Positions 43,528 through 52,700 are shown, counted from the stretch's first letter. The stretch: DNA of 64,000 nucleotides from Psychrobacter sp. UBA3962 (GCF_002385225.1 NZ_DGDC01000030.1:1-64000); one strand, 5' to 3'. Translations and numbers: made by a program. The notes: generated by a model not told the origin, from the letters alone.

Positions 43528-43543
43528 TGTTTCACGTGAAACA
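43528..43543. promoter_or_regulatory. parS centromere site
   Basis: TGTTTCACGTGAAACA, a perfect 16-bp palindrome identical to the bacterial chromosomal parS consensus bound by ParB. parS sites are almost always near the replication origin, so this suggests the window is origin-proximal. It sits in the intergenic space just after the thrB stop codon. No second parS is visible in the window and parAB are not here. Confidence 0.9.
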
Positions 43544-43546
43544 AAT

Positions 43547-44602
43547 TTATACTTCACCAATTTTTATGCCAACTTGATTCCAGTGATAAGCAGCCAAGCG
43601 CTTCATCAAATCTGGGTTTTTTACCATGATACTATCGCCGGTACGCCCTTGTTCACGGTTGTAGTAAATCACATTAAGTCTTAATAGCCAGAAAGTCACG
43701 GCTGCCATTGCCAACATTACTGGGAGTGCCTGCTTTTCAGCTGCGCTCAAAGGACGTTTGCTTTGATAGCCCTCGATAAAAGCCTGTTTCTTTTCGGTGT
43801 TAAAATTAACGCTCTCACCATCATTTGCGTCGCCCCAGGTGGTAGAGAAGTCATTGATAGTGATGGCAATGTCCATTACATAATGTTCCACACTAACTTC
43901 TGTGAAATCCAGGAGACCGGTTAGCTTCTCATTACCGTCTTCCAAATCCCATAAGGTGTTATCAGCGAACATATCTAGGTGACAAAGGCCTTTTGGTAAA
44001 GACTCTAGCGGTAGCTCTTCATAAGCTTGCCAAATATCGCTCATCAGCTTGGCTTCATCGGCGGGCATAAACTGAGTTTCACGATCACGCACCTGATCCC
44101 AAGGATATAAAGGCACGCCATACTCCTCGGCTGGCGTTAAGCTTTGTAGCACGTTGTGTAATGTGGCCAATGCCTGCCCCATGCTATAACACATATCTGG
44201 TGTGGTTTGCTTGGGATGTCCCCCAGATAAACAAGGCACTAAAGTAATGGCCTTACCTTCAAAGTGAGCCACATAAGGAGAGGAGCCTTCAGCCGTTGAG
44301 GAGCCCTCAGCTGTAGAAGATCCGTCCGTATTAGACGCTACTTTGGCTAGAGGCGCAGCAACTGGCAAAGTATCTTTTAGACGGTTCAAGATGGTGGCCA
44401 TTTTGGCAATGTCTTCGGGAGGACGCTCTTCAAACAAGGTAAATACGTAAGAGGGGCTGTCTGCTGTATCCTCTGTGGTTTGAATAAACCAGTTAGAGTT
44501 TTTGATGCCTTGGGTGATAGGAATGGCCTTGGCAAAAGAAACGCCAAACATTTGACAAAAATCTTTGAACTGGTCATCTGAAAGGTGAGTATAAACAGAC
44601 AT
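43547..44602 (-). CDS. thrB: Homoserine kinase, APH-fold (ThrB1 type)
   Basis: Phosphorylates homoserine on the way to threonine. The protein is of the aminoglycoside-phosphotransferase fold used by Pseudomonas, Acinetobacter and alpha-proteobacteria, not the GHMP ThrB of E. coli. Visible are the YVFTLFE strand, the HLDMFADNTLWD catalytic loop (Asp before N) and LLDFTEVSVEHYVMDIAI, the metal-binding DFTE. At 351 residues it is about 30 longer than relatives because of a (SSTAEG) tandem repeat at about 90-108 encoded by 18-bp DNA repeats. A perfect parS site lies just downstream. Confidence 0.9.
   Translation of the reverse strand: MSVYTHLSDDQFKDFCQMFGVSFAKAIPITQGIKNSNWFIQTTEDTADSPSYVFTLFEERPPEDIAKMATILNRLKDTLPVAAPLAKVASNTDGSSTAEGSSTAEGSSPYVAHFEGKAITLVPCLSGGHPKQTTPDMCYSMGQALATLHNVLQSLTPAEEYGVPLYPWDQVRDRETQFMPADEAKLMSDIWQAYEELPLESLPKGLCHLDMFADNTLWDLEDGNEKLTGLLDFTEVSVEHYVMDIAITINDFSTTWGDANDGESVNFNTEKKQAFIEGYQSKRPLSAAEKQALPVMLAMAAVTFWLLRLNVIYYNREQGRTGDSIMVKNPDLMKRLAAYHWNQVGIKIGEV
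44280..44333 (-). repeat. 18-bp tandem repeat inside thrB
   Basis: Three 18-bp units (44280, 44298, 44316), the first two differing at two or three positions and the third diverged. They encode SSTAEG units in a loop of the kinase. In-frame unit length means copy changes would not break the gene. Confidence 0.85.
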
Positions 44603-44753
44603 GAGGCTCTCTTAATAGTTAGGGTTAAAGAATAAGTAGTGGGATAAACTAAAAAAATAAGGGGTAATTGAGTATTTAACTATACTCTCATTATACTTAA
44701 AAGTCGGCAAGTAGCAGCTATCAGCTTTGATGACAATTTGCTGTAATAATTTA

Positions 44754-44783
44754 CTATTGTCTAAACTGGCTATTGTCTAAACT
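44754..44783 (-). repeat. Direct repeat forming the end of the Na/Pi transporter gene
   Basis: CTATTGTCTAAACT occurs at 44754-44767 and 44770-44783, 16 bases apart. The two copies are read in different frames, and the second reading gives the stop codon, so the last few residues of the protein derive from the duplication. Confidence 0.7.
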
Positions 44784-46592
44784 AATTAGTATCTCCGATA
44801 GTCCCGTTTTAATGCGGCGCACATAGTTCATGTCATTGATTAAGGAGGAAGCCTGCATCTTGTCTATTTTATTTTCTCTGAGTTTTTCCAATACCTGGGC
44901 ATGAGGTAAGTGAGTCTCTTCACTGCTTTCAATAAAGGCGGTTAATGCCCGTTGTTTTTCTGCAAGTAGTTTGGCATAAGACTCAGGATCTAACTCCTTG
45001 CTGGGCTGAAACAAAGAGCGGACCGCGTTAAAGCTAAGCAACATCTCAAACAGGCTTTGGCGCAGCGCCATGTAATCTTGATGAACCTCAGCGTCAGGAT
45101 TGCTTAAAAATTGGTGCATATTTTTTTGTAAGTGCTTACTTTGTTTGACTATTTCTACCACGTGGAAAGCGGCAATATGAGCCTCGGTCAACTTCTTCTG
45201 TAACTTGCCATGAGGATTGATATCAATCTTACTGGTGAAGTTTAAAATCTCGCTATAAAGGGGTTTTATTTGCCACTCATAGATGGTTTGTACATCTAGC
45301 TTAAGCGGAGGTTTGGGGTCGGGTAGCCGGCCTGTGGGACGGTATAACTCAGCATTAGGTACATAAATGGCGTGACAAATCACCTCTAGTGCTAAAGTAG
45401 TTAAGTGCTGAATTTCTTGAATGACCGCAGAAATAGCCGTGTCTGTGGCCTTTAACATGTTTCTGTGAAGGTGAAGCGGCAAAACGGCCTCAGAGTCATC
45501 AGGCAGCTGTTTTTTCGGTCTTTTATCGGGCAAAAACAACTTTAGTTTTTCAATAAACTGTTTCTGAATGCCCCAAAATACCGATACTCCCAAAACGTTG
45601 AATAAGGTGTGAAACAAAGCCAGTTGTAATAAGGGAGAGTTCATTCCCGCCATTTTTGCGACCCAAGCCACACTATAAGTTAAGGGCACCCATAGTATTA
45701 GGGCCAGTAGTGCGGTAATCCAGTTATAGATTAAATGGGCGAGAGCCAGTCTCTGCCCATTTCGATCGCTGCTCAGCATGCCTACCAAAGCGGTGGTAAA
45801 GCTACTGCCTAAGTTGGAGCCTAAGGCAATTGCAAAACCTTGGGTGAGTGTGATCTGACCGGCGGCTAGTGCCGCTAAGATTAAGATTATTGTGGCATGC
45901 GAGGACTGTAAAACACAGGTCAGTAAAAAGCCAAGTAGGGTAAATAGCAGAACTTGGCTAATGCCACTGGCTTCAATGCTGTTGAGTTCAATAGTAGCAA
46001 AGGCGCCAAAGCCATCCTTAATTGAGTCAATCCCTAAGAAAATTAAGGCAATACCAACCAAGGCTTGCCCAAAAAATTTAAGCCGCTTGTCCAAAAAGCC
46101 AATAAAAACGCCCACCACCAACATCGGAACGGCTGCAGGACTTAAGCTGACACTTTGACCAGCTAAGGCCAGAAGCCAAGCACCACTGGTTGCCCCTAAG
46201 TTAGTGCCCAATATAACGGCTAAACCGCCAGACAAGGTAATCATGCCTGTGCTTAAAAAGGCGATAGTGAGTAACGAGACCAGAGTGGTTGACTGCAAAA
46301 GAAAGGTCGAAAAAATACCAAACAAAAACCCTTTAGTCGGCGTAGCCGTACTTTTAGCCATTACTCGCTCTAAAGTACCCCCAGCAGTATTGTGTAACCC
46401 TTCTTCAATACACTGCATACCAAATAAAAACAAAGCCAGTCCATAACACAGAACCATCCAAGCTGAGTTCATGACAAAAGAGTAGACCAGGGCTACCAGC
46501 AGCAGAGCAAGCCCAAGGTACTTTGTTTTTTTGAGGTGCCGCAGGACAAAGGTAGGCACCATACTGTTAATATAACGGTTTTTCATTTTCAT
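44754..46592 (-). CDS. Na/Pi cotransporter family protein
   Basis: A 612-residue protein with about nine hydrophobic helices in the first 340 residues, including two inverted halves bearing the conserved QSSTTLVSLLTIAFLS and QSSHATIILILAALAAG segments (QSS motif) of the NptA/PNaS family, and GTNLGATSGAWLLAL / GSNLGSSFTTAL loops. The C-terminal third is a cytosolic helical domain like PhoU. It likely imports or exports phosphate coupled to sodium, as YjbB and NptA do. The last residues come from a 16-bp-spaced direct repeat. The start may be three codons later (46586). Confidence 0.88.
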   Translation of the reverse strand: MKMKNRYINSMVPTFVLRHLKKTKYLGLALLLVALVYSFVMNSAWMVLCYGLALFLFGMQCIEEGLHNTAGGTLERVMAKSTATPTKGFLFGIFSTFLLQSTTLVSLLTIAFLSTGMITLSGGLAVILGTNLGATSGAWLLALAGQSVSLSPAAVPMLVVGVFIGFLDKRLKFFGQALVGIALIFLGIDSIKDGFGAFATIELNSIEASGISQVLLFTLLGFLLTCVLQSSHATIILILAALAAGQITLTQGFAIALGSNLGSSFTTALVGMLSSDRNGQRLALAHLIYNWITALLALILWVPLTYSVAWVAKMAGMNSPLLQLALFHTLFNVLGVSVFWGIQKQFIEKLKLFLPDKRPKKQLPDDSEAVLPLHLHRNMLKATDTAISAVIQEIQHLTTLALEVICHAIYVPNAELYRPTGRLPDPKPPLKLDVQTIYEWQIKPLYSEILNFTSKIDINPHGKLQKKLTEAHIAAFHVVEIVKQSKHLQKNMHQFLSNPDAEVHQDYMALRQSLFEMLLSFNAVRSLFQPSKELDPESYAKLLAEKQRALTAFIESSEETHLPHAQVLEKLRENKIDKMQASSLINDMNYVRRIKTGLSEILISLDNSQFRQ

Positions 46593-46889
46593 AAGGGCAC
46601 ACAGCCAGGCTAATCAGGCCAATGGTTTTATAGATTAGCTTAAATAGCCGCAGTAAACCATGTGCGACAGCTAATATTTATCAATTAAAAATCGGTTCTA
46701 GTGTTTCAATAGTCCTTCAATAATTATTATCCAAAGACAATGACCCTATTTTGGGTTATTTTTTTGCTAAAATGAAGGCAGGGCTAGAGGTATAGAGCGA
46801 TACTAGGCATAATGCAGGTTGATTAAACAAAAAAACAGCACTCACTTAAAGCAGTATTTGTTCAAAATTTTAGAAACAGGATGAAGGCA
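46593..46889. other. Divergent region between the transporter gene and hisF
   Basis: About 300 bases, AT-rich, with no gene. AAGG precedes the hisF ATG. No well-matched promoter found. Confidence 0.35.
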
Positions 46890-47660
46890 ATGTTGGCAAA
46901 AAGAATTATTCCATGTTTGGACGTAGACAATGGCCGTGTGGTTAAAGGCGTACAGTTTGTCGATATTAAGGATGCGGGTGATCCAGTAGAAGTGGCGCGT
47001 CGTTATAACGAGCAAGGGGCGGATGAAATCACTTTTTTAGACATTACCGCGACCCATCACGGCAGAGATACCACCTATGACATGGTTGAACGCATTGCTG
47101 AGACGGTATTTGTGCCTTTAACTGTGGGCGGCGGTGTACGTAAAATTGAAGACATCCGTAATTTACTCAATGCCGGTGCCGATAAAGTAGCGATTAACTC
47201 AGCGGCGGTGTTTACCCCAGAGTTTGTTGAGGAAGCTGCTGCTAAGTTTGGTAGTCAGTGCATTGTGGTAGCCATTGATGCCAAAAGGGTAGCCGATGTA
47301 GACGGTGAGCCTAGATGGGAGATTTTCACCCATGGTGGTCGTAAACCTACGGGGATTGATGCTGTAGCTTGGGCGGCTAAGATGGCTGACTTGGGAGCTG
47401 GCGAGCTGCTAGTCACCTCGATGGATGGCGATGGTACCAAGCAAGGTTATGATTTAGAGCTAATGAAAGCCATTACTAGCACCGTTAATGTCCCGGTGAT
47501 TGCCTCTGGTGGTGTCGGTAATTTGCAACATTTGGCAGACGGGGTACTCAAAGGCGGCGCCGATGCGGTACTGGCTGCCAGTATTTTCCACTTTGGAGAA
47601 TATACCATTGGAGAGGCGAAGCAGTTTATGGCAGATCAGGGTATTGAGATGCGTCTATAG
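46890..47660 (+). CDS. hisF: Imidazole glycerol phosphate synthase, cyclase subunit
   Basis: TIM-barrel subunit that with HisH turns PRFAR and ammonia into imidazole glycerol phosphate and AICAR. MLAKRIIPCLDVDNGRVVKG gives catalytic Asp11, and the second catalytic Asp is in VVAIDAKRV. GGGVRKIEDIRNLLNAGADKVAINSAAV and ASGGVGN hold the phosphate sites. The frame is open three codons further (46881), but MLAKRII is the family start and GAAGGC lies at the right place. It is separated from the other his genes; hisIE is elsewhere in the window. Confidence 0.97.
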   Translation: MLAKRIIPCLDVDNGRVVKGVQFVDIKDAGDPVEVARRYNEQGADEITFLDITATHHGRDTTYDMVERIAETVFVPLTVGGGVRKIEDIRNLLNAGADKVAINSAAVFTPEFVEEAAAKFGSQCIVVAIDAKRVADVDGEPRWEIFTHGGRKPTGIDAVAWAAKMADLGAGELLVTSMDGDGTKQGYDLELMKAITSTVNVPVIASGGVGNLQHLADGVLKGGADAVLAASIFHFGEYTIGEAKQFMADQGIEMRL

Positions 47661-47824
47661 CGCCATTCATCAAGGCAAAACAGAGCACAGCAGTGGCTGC
47701 GGTGAAATAGTTACATTTTTGTCGCTATTAACCCAGTTATTCACAACGATTGCTACTAAAACCGCCTTTAAAAAATGTTATCATAGCTGTAATTTTATAT
47801 CATCATTCGGATTAGGATGTCGTT

Positions 47825-48343
47825 ATGCAAGATTTACAAAAGCAACGTGAAGCCATTACTCATATTGAAGGCAATTTATATCAAAATAAAGACGCTCGTA
47901 TCGGTATCGTAGTGGGTCGTTTTAATGCGTTTGTTGTTGAGTCACTAGTAGACGGTGCCATTGATGCGTTATTGCGTCACGGGGTATCTGGCAGCAATAT
48001 CAGTGTGATTCGTGTGCCCGGTGCATTCGAATTGCCATTGACCGCCCAGCGTGCTGCAGAATCAGACCGTTTCGATGCGGTTGTGGCATTGGGCGCAGTA
48101 ATTCGTGGTAGTACGCCTCACTTTGATGTGGTAGCCAATAGCTCTGCAAGTGGTCTAGCCAGCGTCTCTATGGACTATAACATCCCAGTCATTAACGGTA
48201 TCTTAACCACAGACACCATCGAGCAAGCCATTGAACGTTCAGGCACCAAGGCGGGCAACAAAGGCGCTGAAGCTGCGATGGTAGCGCTTGAGATGATCGC
48301 TGTGTTGTCTCAACTTGATGTTGATTATGATGAAGAAGACTAA
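47825..48343 (+). CDS. ribH: 6,7-dimethyl-8-ribityllumazine synthase
   Basis: Condenses ribitylaminouracil with dihydroxybutanone phosphate in riboflavin synthesis. The 172-residue protein shows VGRFNAFVVESLVDGA, RVPGAFELPLTAQRAA and ALGAVIRGSTPHFDVVA, whose His is catalytic, plus GTKAGNKGAEAA. It leads the ribH-nusB-thiL-pgpA run. It has an N-terminal extension of about 15 residues compared with E. coli RibH. No FMN riboswitch is seen upstream. Confidence 0.96.
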   Translation: MQDLQKQREAITHIEGNLYQNKDARIGIVVGRFNAFVVESLVDGAIDALLRHGVSGSNISVIRVPGAFELPLTAQRAAESDRFDAVVALGAVIRGSTPHFDVVANSSASGLASVSMDYNIPVINGILTTDTIEQAIERSGTKAGNKGAEAAMVALEMIAVLSQLDVDYDEED

Positions 48344-48388
48344 ATCAGTTTTCCTATTCGGTTAATTTTTTTATCCTGTTAGTTGCTG

Positions 48389-48414
48389 CCGCAGTTTCGA
48401 CTGCGGTGGTTTTG
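48389..48414 (+). terminator. Weak terminator or attenuator after ribH
   Basis: CCGCAGT-TTCG-ACTGCGG followed by TGGTTTTG. The stem is strong but the T-run is interrupted, so some read-through into nusB is likely. Confidence 0.5.
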
Positions 48415-48487
48415 TCCCTAAAATATTTTTAGTTAATAACCCATAGTAATGTCAAAGCTCGCTCTTTGATGATAGGTATTTATATAC

Positions 48488-49222
48488 ATGAGCACTCGAA
48501 ATCCGGCACATACTAAAGACAACCCTCAATCAAACGACCAGTTTGATATAAATGAATCTAGTTACAAGACCAGTCACGCTGCTGTGCGTAAGGCACGTCG
48601 TTTTGCTTTACAAGGCCTGTACGAGTGGTTGATGACGGATCATCGCTTTGAGCAAACAGGAATGAGTGAGTGGAAAGAAAACCCTCCTCATGATATTGCA
48701 GCGCGTACTCGTGCCAGCAATGCTATGCACACCGTACACCTGGGTTATTATCACAGCATGATGCGTGAAATACCTGAGCAAATTGATGAATTAGAAGCTT
48801 TAATTGCTCAGCATTTAGACCGCCAAATTGATCAGATTGACATGGTGGAGCATGCGGTGCTGCTTATCGGTGCTTATGAATTAAAGCACAGCTTACACAT
48901 TCCTTATAAGGTTGTTCTTGATGAAGCCATGAAGCTAAATACTCATTTTGGCGCAACCGATGCTCATAAGCTTATCAATGCGGTTATGGATAAACTAGCT
49001 GCAGAGCTACGTACCGTTGAAGTAGAAGCTGATAAAGGCACAGGCTATAAGCAGAAAAAGCAGCAAGCCAAAGCGGAGCAGCTAAGTACGGCGCAAGCAG
49101 ATGAGGCGATGGTTGAACAGGACAATGCTGAGCAAGCGTCGACTGAAGCACCAAAAGCTGTAGAGGCAGATCAACAGCCTCGCCAGCCAAAACCACGGAT
49201 TGGGCTTAAACCAAAAAAATAG
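48488..49222 (+). CDS. nusB: Transcription antitermination protein NusB, extended
   Basis: NusB with NusE (S10) binds boxA RNA in rRNA operons. The core (about 30-175) begins ARRFALQGLYEWLM and includes DQIDMVEHAVLLIGAYELKHSLHIPYKVVLDEAMKLNTHFGATDAHKLINAVMDKLAAEL, the full NusB fold. The protein is 244 residues compared with about 140 in E. coli: a polar N-terminal stretch of roughly 33 residues and a C-terminal tail of about 70 residues rich in Lys, Gln, Ala and Glu, ending KPRIGLKPKK. The tails look disordered; a role is unknown. The thiL gene follows after a terminator. Confidence 0.93.
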   Translation: MSTRNPAHTKDNPQSNDQFDINESSYKTSHAAVRKARRFALQGLYEWLMTDHRFEQTGMSEWKENPPHDIAARTRASNAMHTVHLGYYHSMMREIPEQIDELEALIAQHLDRQIDQIDMVEHAVLLIGAYELKHSLHIPYKVVLDEAMKLNTHFGATDAHKLINAVMDKLAAELRTVEVEADKGTGYKQKKQQAKAEQLSTAQADEAMVEQDNAEQASTEAPKAVEADQQPRQPKPRIGLKPKK

Positions 49223-49264
49223 CCGAACAGAGGCTTGGGCTTATTAAGTTTTCTATATAAAGGC

Positions 49265-49300
49265 AAGGCTATCTATTGATCTCGATAGATAGCCTTTTAT
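49265..49300 (+). terminator. Terminator after nusB
   Basis: AAGGCTATCTAT pairs with ATAGATAGCCTT around TGATCTCG, followed by a short T-run. Confidence 0.82.
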
Positions 49301-49387
49301 TTAAGTAGTCTTGGCTTTGCTCTAAAAGAGAAGGGCTTCATAAGCGGCTACAATAGGTAGTGACTCTATCAAACTTTAGGATGAAGA

Positions 49388-50458
49388 ATGATGACTGAAT
49401 TTGAGATTATTTATCGTTATTTCAAAGCCCAAGATACCGAGGGAGCAAGTATTGAACATACGGCCATTATCAAGGATTTGGGAGACGACGCTGCAGTAGT
49501 AGCCATCAATGCGCCTAGCCAGTGGGTCACTTGTGTTGATACTTTAGTTCAAGGTCGGCACTTTAGTGAAGATTGGCAGCAGGTATCTGAATTGGCCTTT
49601 GCTATTGGTTATAAAGCGGTTGCGGTTAATATTTCTGATATCGCGGCCATGGGCGCTAGGCCTCACAGTATTCTATTGGCACTGGCTTTGCCTGAACGTC
49701 TTGCCAATGAGCCATGGTTGGCGGAGTTTGCCAAGGGGTTGTTTCATGCGTGCAAGCAGTTTGGCGTAAGACTGATTGGTGGGGATACCACCCGTAACGA
49801 TAAGCTGGTTATCAGTATCACTGCAAATGGGATACTGCCTGTGGCCATTCAACCTGTCTATCGCAGTGGGGCTAAGGTAGGGGATAAGGTTTATGTTTCT
49901 GGCACTATAGGCGATGCCAGTTACGCTCTTAATCATCCTGAAACTGAGGTTGGAAAGCAGCTGGCTCATCGACTGCATATGCCCACTCCGCGCAGCATCT
50001 TAGGTCAAAAGCTTGCCAGTACTGGCTTGGCAACGGCGATGATGGATGTCTCCGACGGGCTAGTTCAGGATTTAGGGCACTTATGTCAGCAAAGTCAGGT
50101 GGCCATGAGTCTACAATTGGACCAGCTGCCAACAAGCAAGCCCTTACAGCATGTAGAGTTGGCCGAAAGACTACGCTGTCAGCTGACAGGCGGAGATGAC
50201 TATGAGTTGGTATTCACCCTGCCGGCATCGGTGCAGTTATCCCAAGACTTACTGTCTTCAGTGTCTACCCCGGTAACCTGTATTGGTGAGGTGATAGAGT
50301 TAGAGGAAGAGGAAGAGGAAGAGCAGTCAGTCGGTACCACTAACTTTGGGCCATCAGCTATTAAGCTTACCTATCAAGGCACTGCCGTTACCGAGCAAGC
50401 GCCTTATCCTTTTGATGGCTTTCCCAATTTACACGGCTATCAGCACTTTAGTAGCTAA
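49388..50458 (+). CDS. thiL: Thiamine-monophosphate kinase
   Basis: Phosphorylates ThMP to TPP with ATP, the last step of thiamin pyrophosphate synthesis and so linked to ThiC and the TPP riboswitch in this window. PurM-like fold with LGDDAAVV, VTCVDTLVQGRHF, AVNISDIAAMGARP, IGGDTTRNDKLVIS and MMDVSDGLVQDL, and the late GGDDYELVFT. At 356 residues it is about 30 longer than E. coli ThiL, partly from an acidic EEEEEE run near 305. Start could be either of two adjacent ATGs (49388/49391). Confidence 0.94.
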   Translation: MMTEFEIIYRYFKAQDTEGASIEHTAIIKDLGDDAAVVAINAPSQWVTCVDTLVQGRHFSEDWQQVSELAFAIGYKAVAVNISDIAAMGARPHSILLALALPERLANEPWLAEFAKGLFHACKQFGVRLIGGDTTRNDKLVISITANGILPVAIQPVYRSGAKVGDKVYVSGTIGDASYALNHPETEVGKQLAHRLHMPTPRSILGQKLASTGLATAMMDVSDGLVQDLGHLCQQSQVAMSLQLDQLPTSKPLQHVELAERLRCQLTGGDDYELVFTLPASVQLSQDLLSSVSTPVTCIGEVIELEEEEEEEQSVGTTNFGPSAIKLTYQGTAVTEQAPYPFDGFPNLHGYQHFSS

Positions 50459-50509
50459 CCCAATATTTAACTATAATATAATTAGCCCAATGATTATGAG
50501 GGGGCGACT

Positions 50510-51112
50510 ATGTCACTAGATTCTAATATGAACCACAAGCCAGATATTAGTAAAGCCAATGAATGTCCTCCTCTGCCTTTAGGGGCCAGTCTGCTCGATA
50601 AGGTGGTATATTGGCTGGGAATTGGTTTGGGTAGTGGGTTGCCGAAACGGGCACCAGGGACCTGGGGGACTTTAGGCGGATTAGTGATAGCTTTGCCTTT
50701 ACTGCACTTGGGTTTTATTTCCTTCTTGGTTATTAGCTTAATGGCAAGTATAGTAGGTATTTGGATCTGTGATAGAACCTCGGTATTGATGCAAGTCCAC
50801 GATGACCCGCATATTGTCTGGGATGAATGGGCGGGCATATGGATCAGCTTATTGCCGCTGTCTTTCATCATGACTTATGCTCCGCAATATCTAACCCTAG
50901 GCTACTACTGGCTTGCGATAATTCTGTCTTTTATTTTATTTAGATTTTTTGATATTGCTAAGCCCAATCCTATCAGGTGGGCGGATAGAAAACTAACGGG
51001 CGGCTTAGGCATCATGTTAGATGATATTTTAGCCGGCATTATGGCTTTAGTAGCTTGGTTGATGATTGTGGCTAGTATTGTGACATTTTACCCTAGCAGT
51101 TATGGGGCTTAG
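50510..51112 (+). CDS. pgpA: Phosphatidylglycerophosphatase A
   Basis: Membrane phosphatase that makes phosphatidylglycerol, the substrate of Lgt and of cardiolipin synthase in this window. The 200-residue protein has GSGLPKRAPGTWGTLGG at about 45-62, DPHIVWDEWAGIWISL with the catalytic acidic residues, FRFFDIAKPNPIRWADRKLTGGLGIMLDDILAG, and about three membrane segments, all typical of PgpA. It follows thiL by 51 bases. Confidence 0.94.
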   Translation: MSLDSNMNHKPDISKANECPPLPLGASLLDKVVYWLGIGLGSGLPKRAPGTWGTLGGLVIALPLLHLGFISFLVISLMASIVGIWICDRTSVLMQVHDDPHIVWDEWAGIWISLLPLSFIMTYAPQYLTLGYYWLAIILSFILFRFFDIAKPNPIRWADRKLTGGLGIMLDDILAGIMALVAWLMIVASIVTFYPSSYGA

Positions 51113-51332
51113 CCTTACAATCATGGGACCTAGCATCAGTAGTTAGACAGAGAATATAATACCAGAGCTTTGGGTAAAAATTTTACAAGAAGCCTCGAGC
51201 AACAATAGTGCAACTGAATCCATTTTATTAGTTTTGATATATTATTTTAGATAAATAACGGCTTTTGGATGTCCTTTACCATCAGCCATTGATTTTTGCT
51301 ATTTTTTTTATTTCGCTAAGAGTTAACTGCTT
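51113..51332. other. Intergenic region upstream of glmU
   Basis: About 220 bases, AT-rich, with no gene and no clear terminator for pgpA. GlmU has no obvious Shine-Dalgarno. Confidence 0.35.
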
Positions 51333-52700
51333 ATGACTACCACACTAACGACGATTATTCTTGCAGCGGGTAAAGGTACCCGTATGAAATCTGCCAAACC
51401 TAAGGTTTTACAAACATTGGCAGGCAAGCCATTATTGGCCCATGTGCTAGACACCTGTCAAAGTGTGAATGTAGACAAGACTATTGTGGTCTATGGGTTT
51501 GGTGGTAATCAGGTGCAGCAGGCGATGCAAGAGTACGAGCTAACTTGGGTTGAGCAAACGGAACAGTTAGGCACAGGCCATGCAGTTCAAGTGACTTTGC
51601 CAGAGTTGCCAACTGAGGGCAAAAGCTTAATCTTATACGGTGATGTTCCCCTAGTCAGTGCCAAAACTTTGACGCGTCTAAAAGAGGCCAACGTTGAAGG
51701 CATGTCTATGTTGACCTTAACCGTTGATAATCCTTTTGGTTTGGGTCGTATTAAACGTGATGAGCAGGGTAATATTATCGCTATTGTTGAGCAAAAAGAT
51801 GCCAATGAGCAAGAGCAGGCGATTCGTGAAATTAACAGTGGGATTTATTGTGTAGACAATACTTTATTACATAAGTACTTGCCAAACTTGTCTAATGACA
51901 ACGCTCAACAAGAATACTATTTAACCGATATTGTGAAAATGGCCGTGGCGGATGGGATTGCAATTACTGCTATTGAACCCGATTATGAGTTTGAAATTGA
52001 AGGGGTAAATAACCGTCAACAGCTGGCCAGTCTTGAGCGTAGTTGGCAAGCTAAATTGGTAGAAGATTTACAGGTTCAAGGGGTACAGTTCGCTGACCCA
52101 AGTCGGGTTGATATTCGTGGTGAAGTCAGCGTCGGTCAGGATGTGTTTGTTGACATCAACGTAGTGTTTAAAGGTAAAGTAAGCTTAGGCAGCAACGTGA
52201 CTATTGAAGCGGGTTGTATCATTAAAGACACCCAAATTGGCGATAACGTGCACATCAAACCCTACTGCGTCTTTGATGAAGCGCAAGTAGGAGAGGAAGC
52301 AACGATTGGGCCCTTTGCTCATTTGCGTCCGCAATCGGTATTGGCCAAAAAGACCCGTTTGGGTAACTTCGTGGAGATTAAGAAATCTCACATTGGCGAG
52401 GGCAGTAAGGTCAACCATTTAAGCTATGTGGGCGATGCACAGCTAGGAGCGGGCGTTAACTTTGGTGCTGGGGCAATTACTTGTAATTATGATGGGGTTA
52501 ATAAGCATCAGACCGTTGTGGGTGATAATGCCTTTATTGGTACCAATGCTTGCTTGGTGGCTCCGGTTAATATTGGGGAGACGGCAACCATCGGTGCTGG
52601 GTCGGTAATTACCAAAAATGTGGAAGACAAGGCATTAGCGATTGGCCGAGGACGTCAGGTTCAAAAAGACAACTATCAGCGTCCTGAAAAAAAGAATTAA
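51333..52700 (+). CDS. glmU: Bifunctional UDP-GlcNAc pyrophosphorylase / GlcN-1-P acetyltransferase
   Basis: The N-terminal pyrophosphorylase domain (to about 230) has LAAGKGTRMKSAKPKVLQTLAGKPLLAHVL and the YGDVPLV and EINSGIY motifs; the C-terminal domain (about 250-455) is a left-handed beta-helix of hexapeptides, with HLRPQ, KKSHIGEGSKVNHLSYVGDAQLG and NYDGVNKH. It makes UDP-N-acetylglucosamine for peptidoglycan and LPS. Length is normal. glmS follows, making the substrate glucosamine-6-phosphate; the pair is classic. Confidence 0.97.
   Translation: MTTTLTTIILAAGKGTRMKSAKPKVLQTLAGKPLLAHVLDTCQSVNVDKTIVVYGFGGNQVQQAMQEYELTWVEQTEQLGTGHAVQVTLPELPTEGKSLILYGDVPLVSAKTLTRLKEANVEGMSMLTLTVDNPFGLGRIKRDEQGNIIAIVEQKDANEQEQAIREINSGIYCVDNTLLHKYLPNLSNDNAQQEYYLTDIVKMAVADGIAITAIEPDYEFEIEGVNNRQQLASLERSWQAKLVEDLQVQGVQFADPSRVDIRGEVSVGQDVFVDINVVFKGKVSLGSNVTIEAGCIIKDTQIGDNVHIKPYCVFDEAQVGEEATIGPFAHLRPQSVLAKKTRLGNFVEIKKSHIGEGSKVNHLSYVGDAQLGAGVNFGAGAITCNYDGVNKHQTVVGDNAFIGTNACLVAPVNIGETATIGAGSVITKNVEDKALAIGRGRQVQKDNYQRPEKKN

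Noticed and set aside
47734..47742. Single DnaA-box-like TTATTCACA
   Set aside because: One isolated near-match is expected by chance and no cluster or AT-rich unwinding element surrounds it; not an origin.
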